Positions 50,375 through 59,354 of a stretch of 64,000 nt of DNA are shown here, piece after piece (the first letter of the stretch is position 1; the number at the start of each line of letters is the position of its first letter). Source of the stretch: Cyanobacteria bacterium UBA2855 (GTDB taxonomy: Bacteria > Cyanobacteriota > Vampirovibrionia > Gastranaerophilales > Gastranaerophilaceae); contig DEFJ01000015.1 in the NCBI GenBank assembly GCA_002350725.1, positions 44,009-108,008 of the forward strand. The letters run 5' to 3'. Made by a program: the position numbers and the translations under genes. The notes under the pieces were generated by a model that was not told the origin of the DNA, ran no database searches, and worked only from the letters and a program-made list of their open reading frames with translations.

Positions 50375-53344
50375 ATGAAATGTCCAATTTGTAAAAAAAC
50401 AATACCGGACAATTCTCTTAGATGTCCGTACTGCAAAACCAGAACAGGGTTAATCTGTAAGAATTGTCATACAGTCAACACTATACACAATATTGCGTGC
50501 AAAAATTGCGGAGAAGAGATTTTAAAACTTTGCCCTGAATGTAACTGTGTAAATTTCCCTAATACTAAAGCATGCCGTAAATGCGGCTATCAGTTTGAAT
50601 CCGAGCAAAAAATGCGACGAATTACCCCTAAAAAGGGTTTAAAACATGCTATTAACCAAAAAGCTTTGTCACAAGAAGATGCAGAGATGCTTTTAGAACA
50701 AGCTTTTTTATCTGAGGATAAAAAAATAATATCCCTCAGCGGACTAAGAGGGGTTGGGAAAAGTCATGTACTTGCTCATGTAATACAAAAGTTGCAAGAT
50801 AAACAGTACGTATGGTTTTACGGCAAATGTACTCCAATTACTGAACTGACCTCCGGCGGACTTATTCAGGATATTATTTTTAATCTTTATAATCTGCCAA
50901 ATTTTTGCATAAATAATCCAAAATTTATAAAAGATGCAACAAAATTATTCCGTAGCAAATTCCCGTATTTGAGTAATGAAGAAATCGAGGATTTTATAAA
51001 CTTTCTCTACCCATCAAAATTTGGGGTATTTGAAGATATTTCCCGGAGAAAAATTAAAACTTACAATTTGCTAAACAAAATTTTTGACAACATTGTAATG
51101 TATTCTAAATTTATTATTGTAGCGGATAATTTTGATGCAGTTGATGGGTTTTCCTATGAATTTTTAAGCAGCTACATAAAAAAAGAATCTGTATTTAATG
51201 ATTTAAAATTTTTACTTATATACTCAGGAGACAAACCATCAAGAGGATATTTCAATATTTCCGGTAAGGAAAATGATAATATTTATTTCGACATGCGCAT
51301 AGTCCCGCTGGACAGAAAAGGCATGCTCGAATTTATTACAAATAAAGAACTAAAAAATACCGATTTCCCGCATATAACAGATGTCGAACGAGAAATGATA
51401 TTTTCAAACAGTAAAGGTAATTGTTCTTATATAGAGCAAGCATGCGGATTGCACTTGGATTGTCAAATTACTGATACTCCGTTTGAGTTACCGGAAGCTT
51501 ATGAGGATTTAGTTGCTAAAAGAATATGTTTATTGAGTGCATTAAATAAGGAAGCATATATATTTATAACAGCGGCTGCAATTTTAGGAGATAAAATTAA
51601 CCTCAATCTTATGAAACAAATTTTTAACTATGATGATGCCTCATTTGATGAAATAATAACATATTTGAAAAATATGAATTTTATAGCACCTTTAAATGAA
51701 ATTTTTTGTCAATTTAAGGATTTGTTACTTTGGGAAACTATGCTTAGCATTGCAAAAAATGATGAGCGATATGTTGAGCTAAATACACAAATATGTAATT
51801 CTCTTGCAAACTTTACACCTAATTCAAATGCAATATTTGGAAGAATAGCCCAAAATATAAAAAATCCTAAGCTGGGACTTGATGTATGGACAAGAGGTAC
51901 AAGATTAGCCGCATACATAGGGGATATTAATTTATATGCCCTATGTCAAAAGCAATGTCTTGCATTAATTAATGAGCTTGACGATGCGGAAACCTTGAGA
52001 ATAAGATATAATATTTCAGAACGCTTAGGAAAATTATTAACTGATTACAATCCGACAGAAGCTATGGATTACTTACCGGATGCTATTGCCAATGCTAAGG
52101 CAATTAACGATATACCTCGTCAGATTGAGCTTTTGGGATATATGTCAAAATGTTGCCATGATACGGGAAATTACCTCGGAAATATAGAATGTGTTGATGA
52201 TGTATTAAAAACATTGCCGGATGAAAAAAAGCTTGAAAGAATTCTTGTAAAATGCTCGAAACTTAAATCCTTACTTGCAATCGGTAATTGCGGTCAGATT
52301 GCTAATATGGTGGATAACGAGATAATACCTGTATTCGATGAAATTCTTTCACAAAATAACAAATATCCAAATATCCCTATTGATTTTATTATGGAAAGCA
52401 GGATGAAAACATATTTGGTTTTAGCGGAAGCTTTGGTTATGCAAGGAAATAATAGAGCATTTGAGATATTAACAATATTATTTGATAATATTGCAGTTAC
52501 CAAAGTTCAAGATAAAGATTTTGAGTATAAGTGTAAATTAACTCTTGCTTTAGCAAACAGTATGAAGGGGGATTTTCGCTCCTCAGATAAAATTTTAGAA
52601 GATTTAACTTCTGCATTTTCTAAAGAAAAAGCAGGTGATACAACAATTGTAAAATGGAATTTTATTAATATCTTCAATAATATTATGCGCCACAAATATA
52701 AAGATATTCAGGATGATTTATTCCATGTTGTAACATACGCAAATAATTGCGGAGATAACTTTACAAAAAACATCATGAAGACATTACTGGGGAAAGTTTT
52801 ATATGACAGTAACAAAACTGAAAATGCATTAAATATATATAATGATCAAATAGCATATTTTTCTAAAGAAAAAATGGCAATAGGAGCACTGTTAACGTGG
52901 TATTTAATTGCAGATGCAAAATTAAATACGGATACTTATGAAGCCTCGGAAATCGCACAAAAAGCCTTGGACGTTGCCCAAAATCCAAAGATTGCAAATC
53001 ACTTCTTTGCCGCATTATTACAAACAATAATTGCAAAAGCATATATGATAAAATCAGACTATGAATCAGCCAAAATCCATATTACATTAGGTCTTGATAT
53101 TGCAAAAAAATATGGAATGAATGATATTTTGTCCCGCCTATATCTTTTATACGGAAAATATTTTTATGAATTGGGTTTGGCAAGCTCTGAGGAACAAAAA
53201 GAATACCTTAACGGAGCAAGAAAAATGTTTGAGCTTGCAGAAAATATAATAAAACAAACAAGAAATACTCACATTCACATTCAATTGGAAGAGGCTAAAA
53301 GCTCTTTTAAAACATTTATAGTAAAAAACGGTATTAGGCTCTAG
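50375..53344 (+). CDS. Zinc-ribbon / AAA_16-type NTPase / TPR protein (STAND-like)
   Basis: 989 residues. The first ~75 hold six CxxC pairs (C3/C6, C17/C20, C28/C31, C42/C45, C53/C56, C67/C70), i.e. three zinc ribbons. An NTPase domain follows: GLRGVGKS Walker A (123-130) and FIIVADNFD Walker B (near 250). The order of motifs resembles AAA_16/adenylate-cyclase-associated and STAND NTPases. The C-terminal ~450 residues are helical repeats of TPR type (for example ALNIYNDQIAYFSKEKMAIGA and SAKIHITLGLDIAKKYG). It is probably a cytosolic signal-sensing switch. It starts 18 bases after the sigma factor, consistent with one operon. The ligand and partner are unknown. Confidence 0.75.
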   Translation: MKCPICKKTIPDNSLRCPYCKTRTGLICKNCHTVNTIHNIACKNCGEEILKLCPECNCVNFPNTKACRKCGYQFESEQKMRRITPKKGLKHAINQKALSQEDAEMLLEQAFLSEDKKIISLSGLRGVGKSHVLAHVIQKLQDKQYVWFYGKCTPITELTSGGLIQDIIFNLYNLPNFCINNPKFIKDATKLFRSKFPYLSNEEIEDFINFLYPSKFGVFEDISRRKIKTYNLLNKIFDNIVMYSKFIIVADNFDAVDGFSYEFLSSYIKKESVFNDLKFLLIYSGDKPSRGYFNISGKENDNIYFDMRIVPLDRKGMLEFITNKELKNTDFPHITDVEREMIFSNSKGNCSYIEQACGLHLDCQITDTPFELPEAYEDLVAKRICLLSALNKEAYIFITAAAILGDKINLNLMKQIFNYDDASFDEIITYLKNMNFIAPLNEIFCQFKDLLLWETMLSIAKNDERYVELNTQICNSLANFTPNSNAIFGRIAQNIKNPKLGLDVWTRGTRLAAYIGDINLYALCQKQCLALINELDDAETLRIRYNISERLGKLLTDYNPTEAMDYLPDAIANAKAINDIPRQIELLGYMSKCCHDTGNYLGNIECVDDVLKTLPDEKKLERILVKCSKLKSLLAIGNCGQIANMVDNEIIPVFDEILSQNNKYPNIPIDFIMESRMKTYLVLAEALVMQGNNRAFEILTILFDNIAVTKVQDKDFEYKCKLTLALANSMKGDFRSSDKILEDLTSAFSKEKAGDTTIVKWNFINIFNNIMRHKYKDIQDDLFHVVTYANNCGDNFTKNIMKTLLGKVLYDSNKTENALNIYNDQIAYFSKEKMAIGALLTWYLIADAKLNTDTYEASEIAQKALDVAQNPKIANHFFAALLQTIIAKAYMIKSDYESAKIHITLGLDIAKKYGMNDILSRLYLLYGKYFYELGLASSEEQKEYLNGARKMFELAENIIKQTRNTHIHIQLEEAKSSFKTFIVKNGIRL

Positions 53345-53355
53345 TAATTATATAA

Positions 53356-53823
53356 TTATATTTTTCTTGTATGGCAAATCGCAATTGCAATGGAATCTAC
53401 CGTATCATCAAGCTTTGGTAAAGTATCAGTTTGCAGAGTAATCTTTACCATTTGTTCAACTTCATGCTTGTCCGCCCTGCCAAATCCGGTTAATACCTTT
53501 TTAACTTCCATAGGAGTATATTCAAAAATCGGTATATTATATTTTTCTAGTACTGTTAAAATTACACCTCTTGCATGCGCCACAGGCATAACAGTAGTTT
53601 GATTATGTACAAAGAATAATTTTTCAATAGCAGCCACGTCCGGCTTCAGATTTTCAACTATTGTAATCATATCTTCATAAATTTCCAGTAATCTTGCAGA
53701 TTCCCGTTCACCTTTTTTAGTTTGAATAGAACCGGACGAGAGAAGCGTACAGCTGTCATTTTCGTAATCTAACAATGAATATCCGACAATCGCCATGCCG
53801 GGGTCAATTCCTAAAATTTTCAT
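53356..53823 (-). CDS. ruvC: Holliday junction resolvase RuvC
   Basis: 155 residues, slightly shorter than E. coli RuvC. MKILGIDPGMAIVGYSLLD includes the first catalytic Asp (D7). AAIEKLFF carries the Glu (E67). LDDTVDSIAIAICH near the C-terminus provides the last two acidic residues. It cleaves Holliday junctions with RuvAB. The ATG has no ribosome binding site, and TATTAT ends six bases before it. No ruvA or ruvB lies next to it. Confidence 0.94.
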   Translation of the reverse strand: MKILGIDPGMAIVGYSLLDYENDSCTLLSSGSIQTKKGERESARLLEIYEDMITIVENLKPDVAAIEKLFFVHNQTTVMPVAHARGVILTVLEKYNIPIFEYTPMEVKKVLTGFGRADKHEVEQMVKITLQTDTLPKLDDTVDSIAIAICHTRKI

Positions 53824-53829
53824 ATTTTT

Positions 53830-53835
53830 ATAATA
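53830..53835 (-). promoter_or_regulatory. -10 box of ruvC, six bases before the ATG
   Basis: TATTAT on the minus strand followed by AAAAAT and ATG. The -35 region (CTGCCT, 17 bases further up) is weak. Confidence 0.45.
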
Positions 53836-53884
53836 CCATACCAGCAGCTAAAAGGCAGAATTTTACATTATATGGACAAAAAGA

Positions 53885-53908
53885 AAGTCTTGTTGATTAA
53901 CAAGACTT
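53885..53908 (-). terminator. Terminator of the marR-emrAB transcript
   Basis: AAGTCTTGTT (53885-53894) and AACAAGACTT (53899-53908) with a 4-base loop; on the minus strand it is followed by TTCTTTTT. Confidence 0.75.
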
Positions 53909-54016
53909 ATAAATATACATTTACCCCACAACTTTTATAACATAAAACAAAATGTTTGTCAATAAATATGTCATGTAAAATATTACAAATAATTTATATA
54001 GCACTACATATGGGTT

Positions 54017-55576
54017 TTAGGCTTTTTTTCGCTTATCCAATAATAGTAAAAGCGGAATTATAACAAGACATAAAATACCAAATATTCTAAAAGCATCCAT
54101 AAATGCCCATAAAGTGGATTGTTTTATCAATTGGCCGTATAAGGAATACTGTGCCATATACGCTGCAACAGAATGAGTTGTATATTGAGATAGCGCACCT
54201 GCTGTAGCTTGTATTCTTTCAAGATATGCAGGATTAAACTCGTTCAGATGTCCGACCATCATATATTGATGAACTTGTGCAAAACGAGTAAGCATGGTTG
54301 CAACAAGAGATGTTCCGATTGCTCCGCCAATGTTTTTTAACAAATTCTGTATGCCCGAAGCATTAGTCATCTGTTGGTTTGATATTGTATCAAGCGAAAG
54401 ATTTATAATCGGTACCATTGATAAACCAAGTCCAAAACCCATAAAATAGTTTGGAATCATAATATTTATATTTGCAATTTGAAGATTTAAAAATCCAAAA
54501 AATAATCCGGCACCACCCAAAAAACATAAACCTATTGCTACTAAAATACGTTTATCTACTTTATCTGCTATAAATGCACAAATTATAGTTGCAGTCATAC
54601 TACCCAAGCCTCTTGGCATCATAGAACGTCCGCTCAAGAATGCCGTATAACCCATCATACTCTGTAAGAATTGCGGTAAAATTGCTATTGATGCATATAA
54701 TACTGCCTGCATAATGACCTGAATAAAAGTTCCTAATACAAAGTTTTTATCTCTAAATACACTTAAATCTATAAGAGTATTTTTTCTTTTCCACTGGGAA
54801 ACAAAAAAGCAAACCATTGCAATCATGGATACTGAAAAAATCCATCTTATCCATGCGGCATTGAACCAATCGGCATTGTTTCCTTTATCAAAGAACACCT
54901 GTAAACAACACAACCACAAAATAAGGAAGAAAAATCCCATTCCGTCAAGTTTAACACCTTTTTGTCGCCTTGAATACGGAGGGTTAAAAAGGAGTTTTGA
55001 AGCGATTACGGCAGCAAAACACCCCAAAGGAACATTAATAAAAAATATCCAAGGCCAAGTCCAATTATCGGTAATCCACCCGCCAAGCACAGGACCTACG
55101 ATAGGTGCAATAATTACTCCCATGCCAAACACTGCCATCGCAGTACCGCGTCTTTGTTTTGGAAAACTCTCCATCATTATTGCCTGAGATAGCGGAACAA
55201 TTCCTCCACCACCTGCACCTTGCAATATTCTAAAGAATACCATTTGTCCCAAATTTTGAGCCATACCACACAATAACGATGCCAGAGTAAATAGTAATAT
55301 ACTTATTACATAAAAATTTTTTCGTCCGAAAAATTTACTGAAAAAATCAACAGATGGAATAACTATACCGCTTGCAATCAAATAGCTTGTCAAAATCCAC
55401 ATAGATTCATCTCTTGTTGCAGAAAAACTTCCTGCCATATGTGGTAAGGCGACATTTGCAATAGTACCGTCCAACACGAATATTATTACGGCAATTAATA
55501 CCGGAATATTGCATACCCAAGGATTCTTCGGTAAATATTTTTCATCGTCTGAAATTTCTGTAGTTTGTGTTGACAT
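54017..55576 (-). CDS. emrB: DHA2-family MFS multidrug exporter (EmrB-like)
   Basis: 519 residues with about 14 membrane helices, the DHA2 number. Motifs include FVLDGTIANVALPHMAGSF at the first helix, RDESMWILTSYLIA, the A motif after helix 2 (FGRKNFYVISILLFT) and the C motif GVIIAPIVGPVLGGW. It is an inner-membrane proton antiporter that exports drugs or other toxic compounds with EmrA and a TolC-type channel. It follows emrA by 14 bases and is part of the marR-emrA-emrB operon. Confidence 0.93.
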   Translation of the reverse strand: MSTQTTEISDDEKYLPKNPWVCNIPVLIAVIIFVLDGTIANVALPHMAGSFSATRDESMWILTSYLIASGIVIPSVDFFSKFFGRKNFYVISILLFTLASLLCGMAQNLGQMVFFRILQGAGGGGIVPLSQAIMMESFPKQRRGTAMAVFGMGVIIAPIVGPVLGGWITDNWTWPWIFFINVPLGCFAAVIASKLLFNPPYSRRQKGVKLDGMGFFFLILWLCCLQVFFDKGNNADWFNAAWIRWIFSVSMIAMVCFFVSQWKRKNTLIDLSVFRDKNFVLGTFIQVIMQAVLYASIAILPQFLQSMMGYTAFLSGRSMMPRGLGSMTATIICAFIADKVDKRILVAIGLCFLGGAGLFFGFLNLQIANINIMIPNYFMGFGLGLSMVPIINLSLDTISNQQMTNASGIQNLLKNIGGAIGTSLVATMLTRFAQVHQYMMVGHLNEFNPAYLERIQATAGALSQYTTHSVAAYMAQYSLYGQLIKQSTLWAFMDAFRIFGILCLVIIPLLLLLDKRKKA

Positions 55577-55590
55577 TTAAGGCTATTTTC

Positions 55591-56601
55591 CTATTTTACA
55601 TGAACTTTAGGTACAACAGACATTCCCGGAACGATATTGTATTTTTCGGGATCTATCTCTTCCGTAAATACTATTTTTACGGGTATACGTTGTACAATTT
55701 TTACGAATGACCCTACAGCATTTTCAGGTGGAAATAAGCTCGATTTTGCACCGGAACTTCTTTGTATACTGTCTATTTTTCCTTTAAATACTTTATTAGG
55801 ATAAGCGTCAATTTTTATATCAACAGGCAAATCTTTTTTCATTCCTTTTAATTGGTTTTCTTTAAAGTTTGCAACAATCCAAACTTCATTTGGAACTATT
55901 GCACAAAGAGGGCTTCCTACAGTTACGTACATACCTTTTTCGACTCTTCTGTTTGCGATTGTTCCGGATTGAGGAGCATATATTTTTGTGTAATCTAAAT
56001 TTTTTGATGCTTGATCTTTTGCCGCTTTTAAAGCTCTTAAATCCGCATCCGCAACTTTCTTATCCCCATCTGATAAAATTGCCTGTTCAGAATTGGTTAA
56101 ATTAGCTTTTGCTGCATCATATTTTGCTTGAGCGGCATCTAATGTTTGTTTTGATACTGCACCTTCCGCGTACAAATCAGTATATCTGTCCAAATCTTTT
56201 TTAGCTAATTCGATATTTGATTTTGATGCAATTAAATTTGCTTTTGCATTTTCTTGATTTAAAAGCATTCTCTGATAAGCTGCATCGGCTTTATCAAGTG
56301 CTATTTCATAATCAGTAGAATCTATTTTTGCAATCGGATCACCTTCTTTAACGGCTTGGTTATCCTTTATATAAACCTCTGTAATATGACCGCTTACTTT
56401 TGGCGCAACGGAAACAGTTGTTGTTTCAACGTACGCATCATCAGTTGACTCATATTTCAAAGAATCGATTATAAAATATGTAACACCTACTGCAATTAAC
56501 AATAGTAAAACTGCCGTAATTGTTCTTTTTACTCCTTTTCTTTTAGGTTTCCCCTCTTCTGGATTGTTAGTATTAACTTCAGTATTTTGCTGTTCTTCCA
56601 T
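55591..56601 (-). CDS. emrA: EmrA/HlyD-family membrane fusion protein
   Basis: 336 residues. A short cytosolic tail precedes one membrane helix (TITAVLLLLIAVGVTYFIID, ~29-48). The barrel and lipoyl halves follow: SVAPKVSGHITEVYIKDNQAVKEGD, a coiled-coil hairpin (~95-205) and the second lipoyl/beta-barrel part with GTIANRRVEKGMYV. It is the periplasmic adaptor between EmrB and an outer-membrane factor. Ribosome binding site AGAGGT. It follows marR by 10 bases. Confidence 0.93.
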   Translation of the reverse strand: MEEQQNTEVNTNNPEEGKPKRKGVKRTITAVLLLLIAVGVTYFIIDSLKYESTDDAYVETTTVSVAPKVSGHITEVYIKDNQAVKEGDPIAKIDSTDYEIALDKADAAYQRMLLNQENAKANLIASKSNIELAKKDLDRYTDLYAEGAVSKQTLDAAQAKYDAAKANLTNSEQAILSDGDKKVADADLRALKAAKDQASKNLDYTKIYAPQSGTIANRRVEKGMYVTVGSPLCAIVPNEVWIVANFKENQLKGMKKDLPVDIKIDAYPNKVFKGKIDSIQRSSGAKSSLFPPENAVGSFVKIVQRIPVKIVFTEEIDPEKYNIVPGMSVVPKVHVK

Positions 56602-56611
56602 TTTTTACCTC

Positions 56612-57088
56612 TTATATTTTATTTTCTATATGCTTTTCTAAATTGGCTCTCAATTCTCTTATGGATATTTTGATAGCTTCAATTTCTTCTGATGGAATTT
56701 TATCTGCAATTTCCATATACTTATTGTATATTTTTTTGTTTATCTCCTCAAGTTCTTTTATACCGTCAGCAGTTATATCAACTTTTTTGATTAACCTGTT
56801 CTTTTTTGTATCAACTGTACGAATAATAAGTTTTTTTTCTTCTAACTTATTTAGGATTCTACCTGTATTTGCCCTGTCTAATAACAAAAGTTTTGCTAAA
56901 TCTCTTTGACACAAAGACGGGTTACACATTACGGTATCTAAAGTGGAATACTCTTCGGGCGATAAATCTATCCCTAAAGCTTCAAACTGCTGTGTTGCAT
57001 GAAACTTCATCAATCTGGCTGTTTGTTTTAATTCATAAAATATACTTTCTGTATAATGTGGAATTGTCTTTTTATTAATATCTGTCAT
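56612..57088 (-). CDS. MarR-family transcriptional regulator
   Basis: 158 residues with the winged-helix core. Recognition-helix region CQRDLAKLLLLDRANTGRILNKLE is followed by the wing with TVDTKKNRLIKKVDIT. It is the first gene of the leftward marR-emrAB operon and divergent from the TolC-type gene at 57207, so it is likely to repress both. The ATG has no ribosome binding site and TATAAT ends exactly six bases before it (57095-57100). A palindrome in the 118-base divergent region is a candidate operator. Confidence 0.92.
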   Translation of the reverse strand: MTDINKKTIPHYTESIFYELKQTARLMKFHATQQFEALGIDLSPEEYSTLDTVMCNPSLCQRDLAKLLLLDRANTGRILNKLEEKKLIIRTVDTKKNRLIKKVDITADGIKELEEINKKIYNKYMEIADKIPSEEIEAIKISIRELRANLEKHIENKI

Positions 57089-57094
57089 AATGTT

Positions 57095-57100
57095 ATTATA
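57095..57100 (-). promoter_or_regulatory. -10 box of marR, six bases before the ATG
   Basis: TATAAT read on the minus strand, then AACATT and ATG, with no Shine-Dalgarno sequence. The -35 region is poorly defined. Confidence 0.55.
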
Positions 57101-57127
57101 TTACAAATTTATGTTGTTAAAAAAATA

Positions 57128-57143
57128 TGTTGCATTTACAACA
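57128..57143. promoter_or_regulatory. Candidate MarR operator
   Basis: TGTTGCATTTACAACA is an inverted repeat (TGTTG/CAACA with a 6-base centre) in the divergent region between marR and the outer-membrane factor gene. Size and position fit a MarR-family dimer site that would control both directions. Confidence 0.5.
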
Positions 57144-57206
57144 ATATTATGTTAGCATAGGGATATAAAATTTGCAATAGTGAATATTCAGACAGAGGAA
57201 AACAAA

Positions 57207-58604
57207 TTGAAAAAGTTAATAACAACAGCACTTTTGATAAGTTTTATCGGAATAAATTTTGTACCGGCACTAGCTGCTACAACAAAACAAAATTCTACTA
57301 AGCCAAAAGTTTTCAAAAGTATGATTAAAAAAAATAAGAAACAAAAATCTGATGCATACAAATATGATTATGTAAATATGGCATGGTGGGAAAACTTTAA
57401 TGACCCAATTCTTACAGGGTACATTAATAAAGCAATTACCAATAATTACGATTTAAAAATGGCATCATTAGCTGTTGAAGAATATTACCAAGCAGCAAGA
57501 ATTCAACTGTCAAACGAGTTACCTGTGATTGGAGCAGGATTTTCACCAAATTATACAAAAATGCCTAACCAATCAAGCTTTAATTGGGCATTTGCAACAC
57601 CTGCATACGTAAATTACGAGTTGGATATTTTTCTTAAAAACAGAAACAAAACTCAAGCCTCCAAAAAATTATATGAAGCATCAAAATTTGATGAAAGAGG
57701 TGCATATATAGCAATTGCGGGCGCTGTAGGTACGACATACCTCAATGTTGTAAGATTAGATAAAATAATTGATATTCAGCAAAAAATCGTAAGCATAAGA
57801 CAAGATATTTATAATTTAATGCTATCAAGTAATCGTGAGGGACTTGTATCAACTTCCGACACTATAAAAGCTAACAAATCTCTTGTTGCCGGACAAACTG
57901 AATTAATCGAATACAAAAAACAGAGAGAAAAATTGATGCATGCACTTGCCGTAATGATTGGCGAAAGTCCTGAAAATATTTCGGAATTAGCAGTAACATC
58001 ATATGACAGTTTATCTTTCTCAGGGACAATTCCATCTGAAATATCTTCAGACATTATTGTACAAAGACCTGATTATTTAAAAGCAGAAACAATGGTGGAA
58101 AAAGCGGGTATTGATGTCAAAGTTGCAAGGAAAGAATTTTTACCGACAATTAATCTTTCCGGTGTTGCATTGTTTAATGCAAAAGAGTTTGGCAGCGCAT
58201 GGTCAACAAAGGGTATGCTTGCATCATTAGCTGCGGGCGCTATGCTTCCTATATTTACCGGCGGCAGGCGTATTGCTAATTTAAAATTGAAAAAAACAAC
58301 ATACGAAAGAATATTGCAAGATTACTACAAAACCAATTTGACAGCATTACAAGAAATAAACGATTCACTTGTTACCGTAAAACGTGACAAAGAAAAGCTT
58401 GCTAATACAATTGAGCAAGAAAATTTAGAAAAAGCAGATTACAAACTTCAAGAAAAAAAATATAATCAAGGTGTAATATCAAGACTTGATTTAATACAAT
58501 TCCAAGAAAATCTTTTATCTATCGACAAACTTCTTGCACAACAAAATATTGAGTGCATGGTAGATTATATCGGTCTATATAAGGCCGTAGGTAGTAAATT
58601 ATAA
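57207..58604 (+). CDS. TolC/NodT-family outer-membrane factor of the Emr efflux system
   Basis: A TTG at 57207 is preferred as start: AGAGG lies at the right distance and MKKLITTALLISFIGINFVPA then gives a clean signal peptide; a GTG at 57180 would precede it with charged residues. About 465 residues. The start of the mature domain, YVNMAWWENFNDPILTGYINK, is typical of NodT-type factors, followed by two OEP repeats (LEVAxx-type helices, NYELDIF, KKTTYERILQDYYKTNLTALQ). No lipobox Cys is visible, unlike many NodT proteins. Divergent from marR, it completes a MarR-regulated EmrAB-TolC pump. Confidence 0.88.
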   Translation: MKKLITTALLISFIGINFVPALAATTKQNSTKPKVFKSMIKKNKKQKSDAYKYDYVNMAWWENFNDPILTGYINKAITNNYDLKMASLAVEEYYQAARIQLSNELPVIGAGFSPNYTKMPNQSSFNWAFATPAYVNYELDIFLKNRNKTQASKKLYEASKFDERGAYIAIAGAVGTTYLNVVRLDKIIDIQQKIVSIRQDIYNLMLSSNREGLVSTSDTIKANKSLVAGQTELIEYKKQREKLMHALAVMIGESPENISELAVTSYDSLSFSGTIPSEISSDIIVQRPDYLKAETMVEKAGIDVKVARKEFLPTINLSGVALFNAKEFGSAWSTKGMLASLAAGAMLPIFTGGRRIANLKLKKTTYERILQDYYKTNLTALQEINDSLVTVKRDKEKLANTIEQENLEKADYKLQEKKYNQGVISRLDLIQFQENLLSIDKLLAQQNIECMVDYIGLYKAVGSKL

Positions 58605-58654
58605 TCTATAATTCCAAAACATAAATAATCATCACCTCTTTACGAACAGTAAAG

Positions 58655-58685
58655 AAAACCGGTAAAACATTTACCGGTTTTTATT
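58655..58685 (+). terminator. Terminator after the outer-membrane factor gene
   Basis: AAAACCGGTAAA (58655-58666) and TTTACCGGTTTT (58670-58681) with a 3-base loop, followed by T-rich sequence. Confidence 0.85.
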
Positions 58686-58790
58686 TTATTTGTTTATTGT
58701 ATATAAATACCTTAATTTTTTTCAGAGGAGTTGTATATTGATAATAATAAGCCTTTATTATATTTTGATATAGGAAAGGGAAATATTAAT

Positions 58791-59354
58791 ATGTTACAAG
58801 TTAAAATATTCGTATTATCTATTATTTATATTGGTATATATGCATTACACAGAACTTTATTTAATCCTTCCTATTTCGGATTTAGTGAAATTGTATATGG
58901 TTACAAGCACTCAATTTCAATAAAAGCAATAATATATAAACTCATTATTCCATTTTTATTTACCTGTATTGTTTATTATATTACTAAATCAACTGAAATT
59001 ACATTTGGCAGTATTTTTTGGGGAAGTATATTGATTGTAGCCCCACCATTTCTTAATCCTGTATGTGGTGACGAAAGATTATATAATAAACGAAAATTTT
59101 TATACGTCATATACATTGTATTTATCCTTTTAAACTGTCTTATGTGTAAATTTGCATTGAAGTTGGGAAAGTTTTTATATCCTTTAATTGTAGGTTATTT
59201 TAAACAATTTGAAAATACTCAGCAGGTATTTAATCATCTAATAGATATTTTTGTATTACCGTTAGCAATAGCTATTATTATTTTTTTAATTAAACCTATT
59301 TTTAATTTATTAAACAAAGAAATAAATAATCCGAATGCAATTGATGAAGAATAA
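58791..59354 (+). CDS. Unknown membrane protein with about four to five helices
   Basis: ATG 58791 is preferred (AAAGGGA about ten bases before); an upstream TTG at 58731 has its purine-rich site too close. The product has 187 residues. Hydrophobic segments include VKIFVLSIIYIGIYALH, YKLIIPFLFTCIVYYI, FWGSILIVAPPFLNPV, FLYVIYIVFILLNCLM and VLPLAIAIIIFLIKPIF. No family is recognised. The 3' end overlaps the next gene, so the two are co-expressed. Confidence 0.55.
   Translation: MLQVKIFVLSIIYIGIYALHRTLFNPSYFGFSEIVYGYKHSISIKAIIYKLIIPFLFTCIVYYITKSTEITFGSIFWGSILIVAPPFLNPVCGDERLYNKRKFLYVIYIVFILLNCLMCKFALKLGKFLYPLIVGYFKQFENTQQVFNHLIDIFVLPLAIAIIIFLIKPIFNLLNKEINNPNAIDEE

Noticed and set aside
46349..53344. 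Classical sigma/anti-sigma ECF pair
   Set aside because: No short anti-sigma protein with a zinc-binding anti-sigma domain is adjacent; any anti-sigma role of the acidic protein is only inference.
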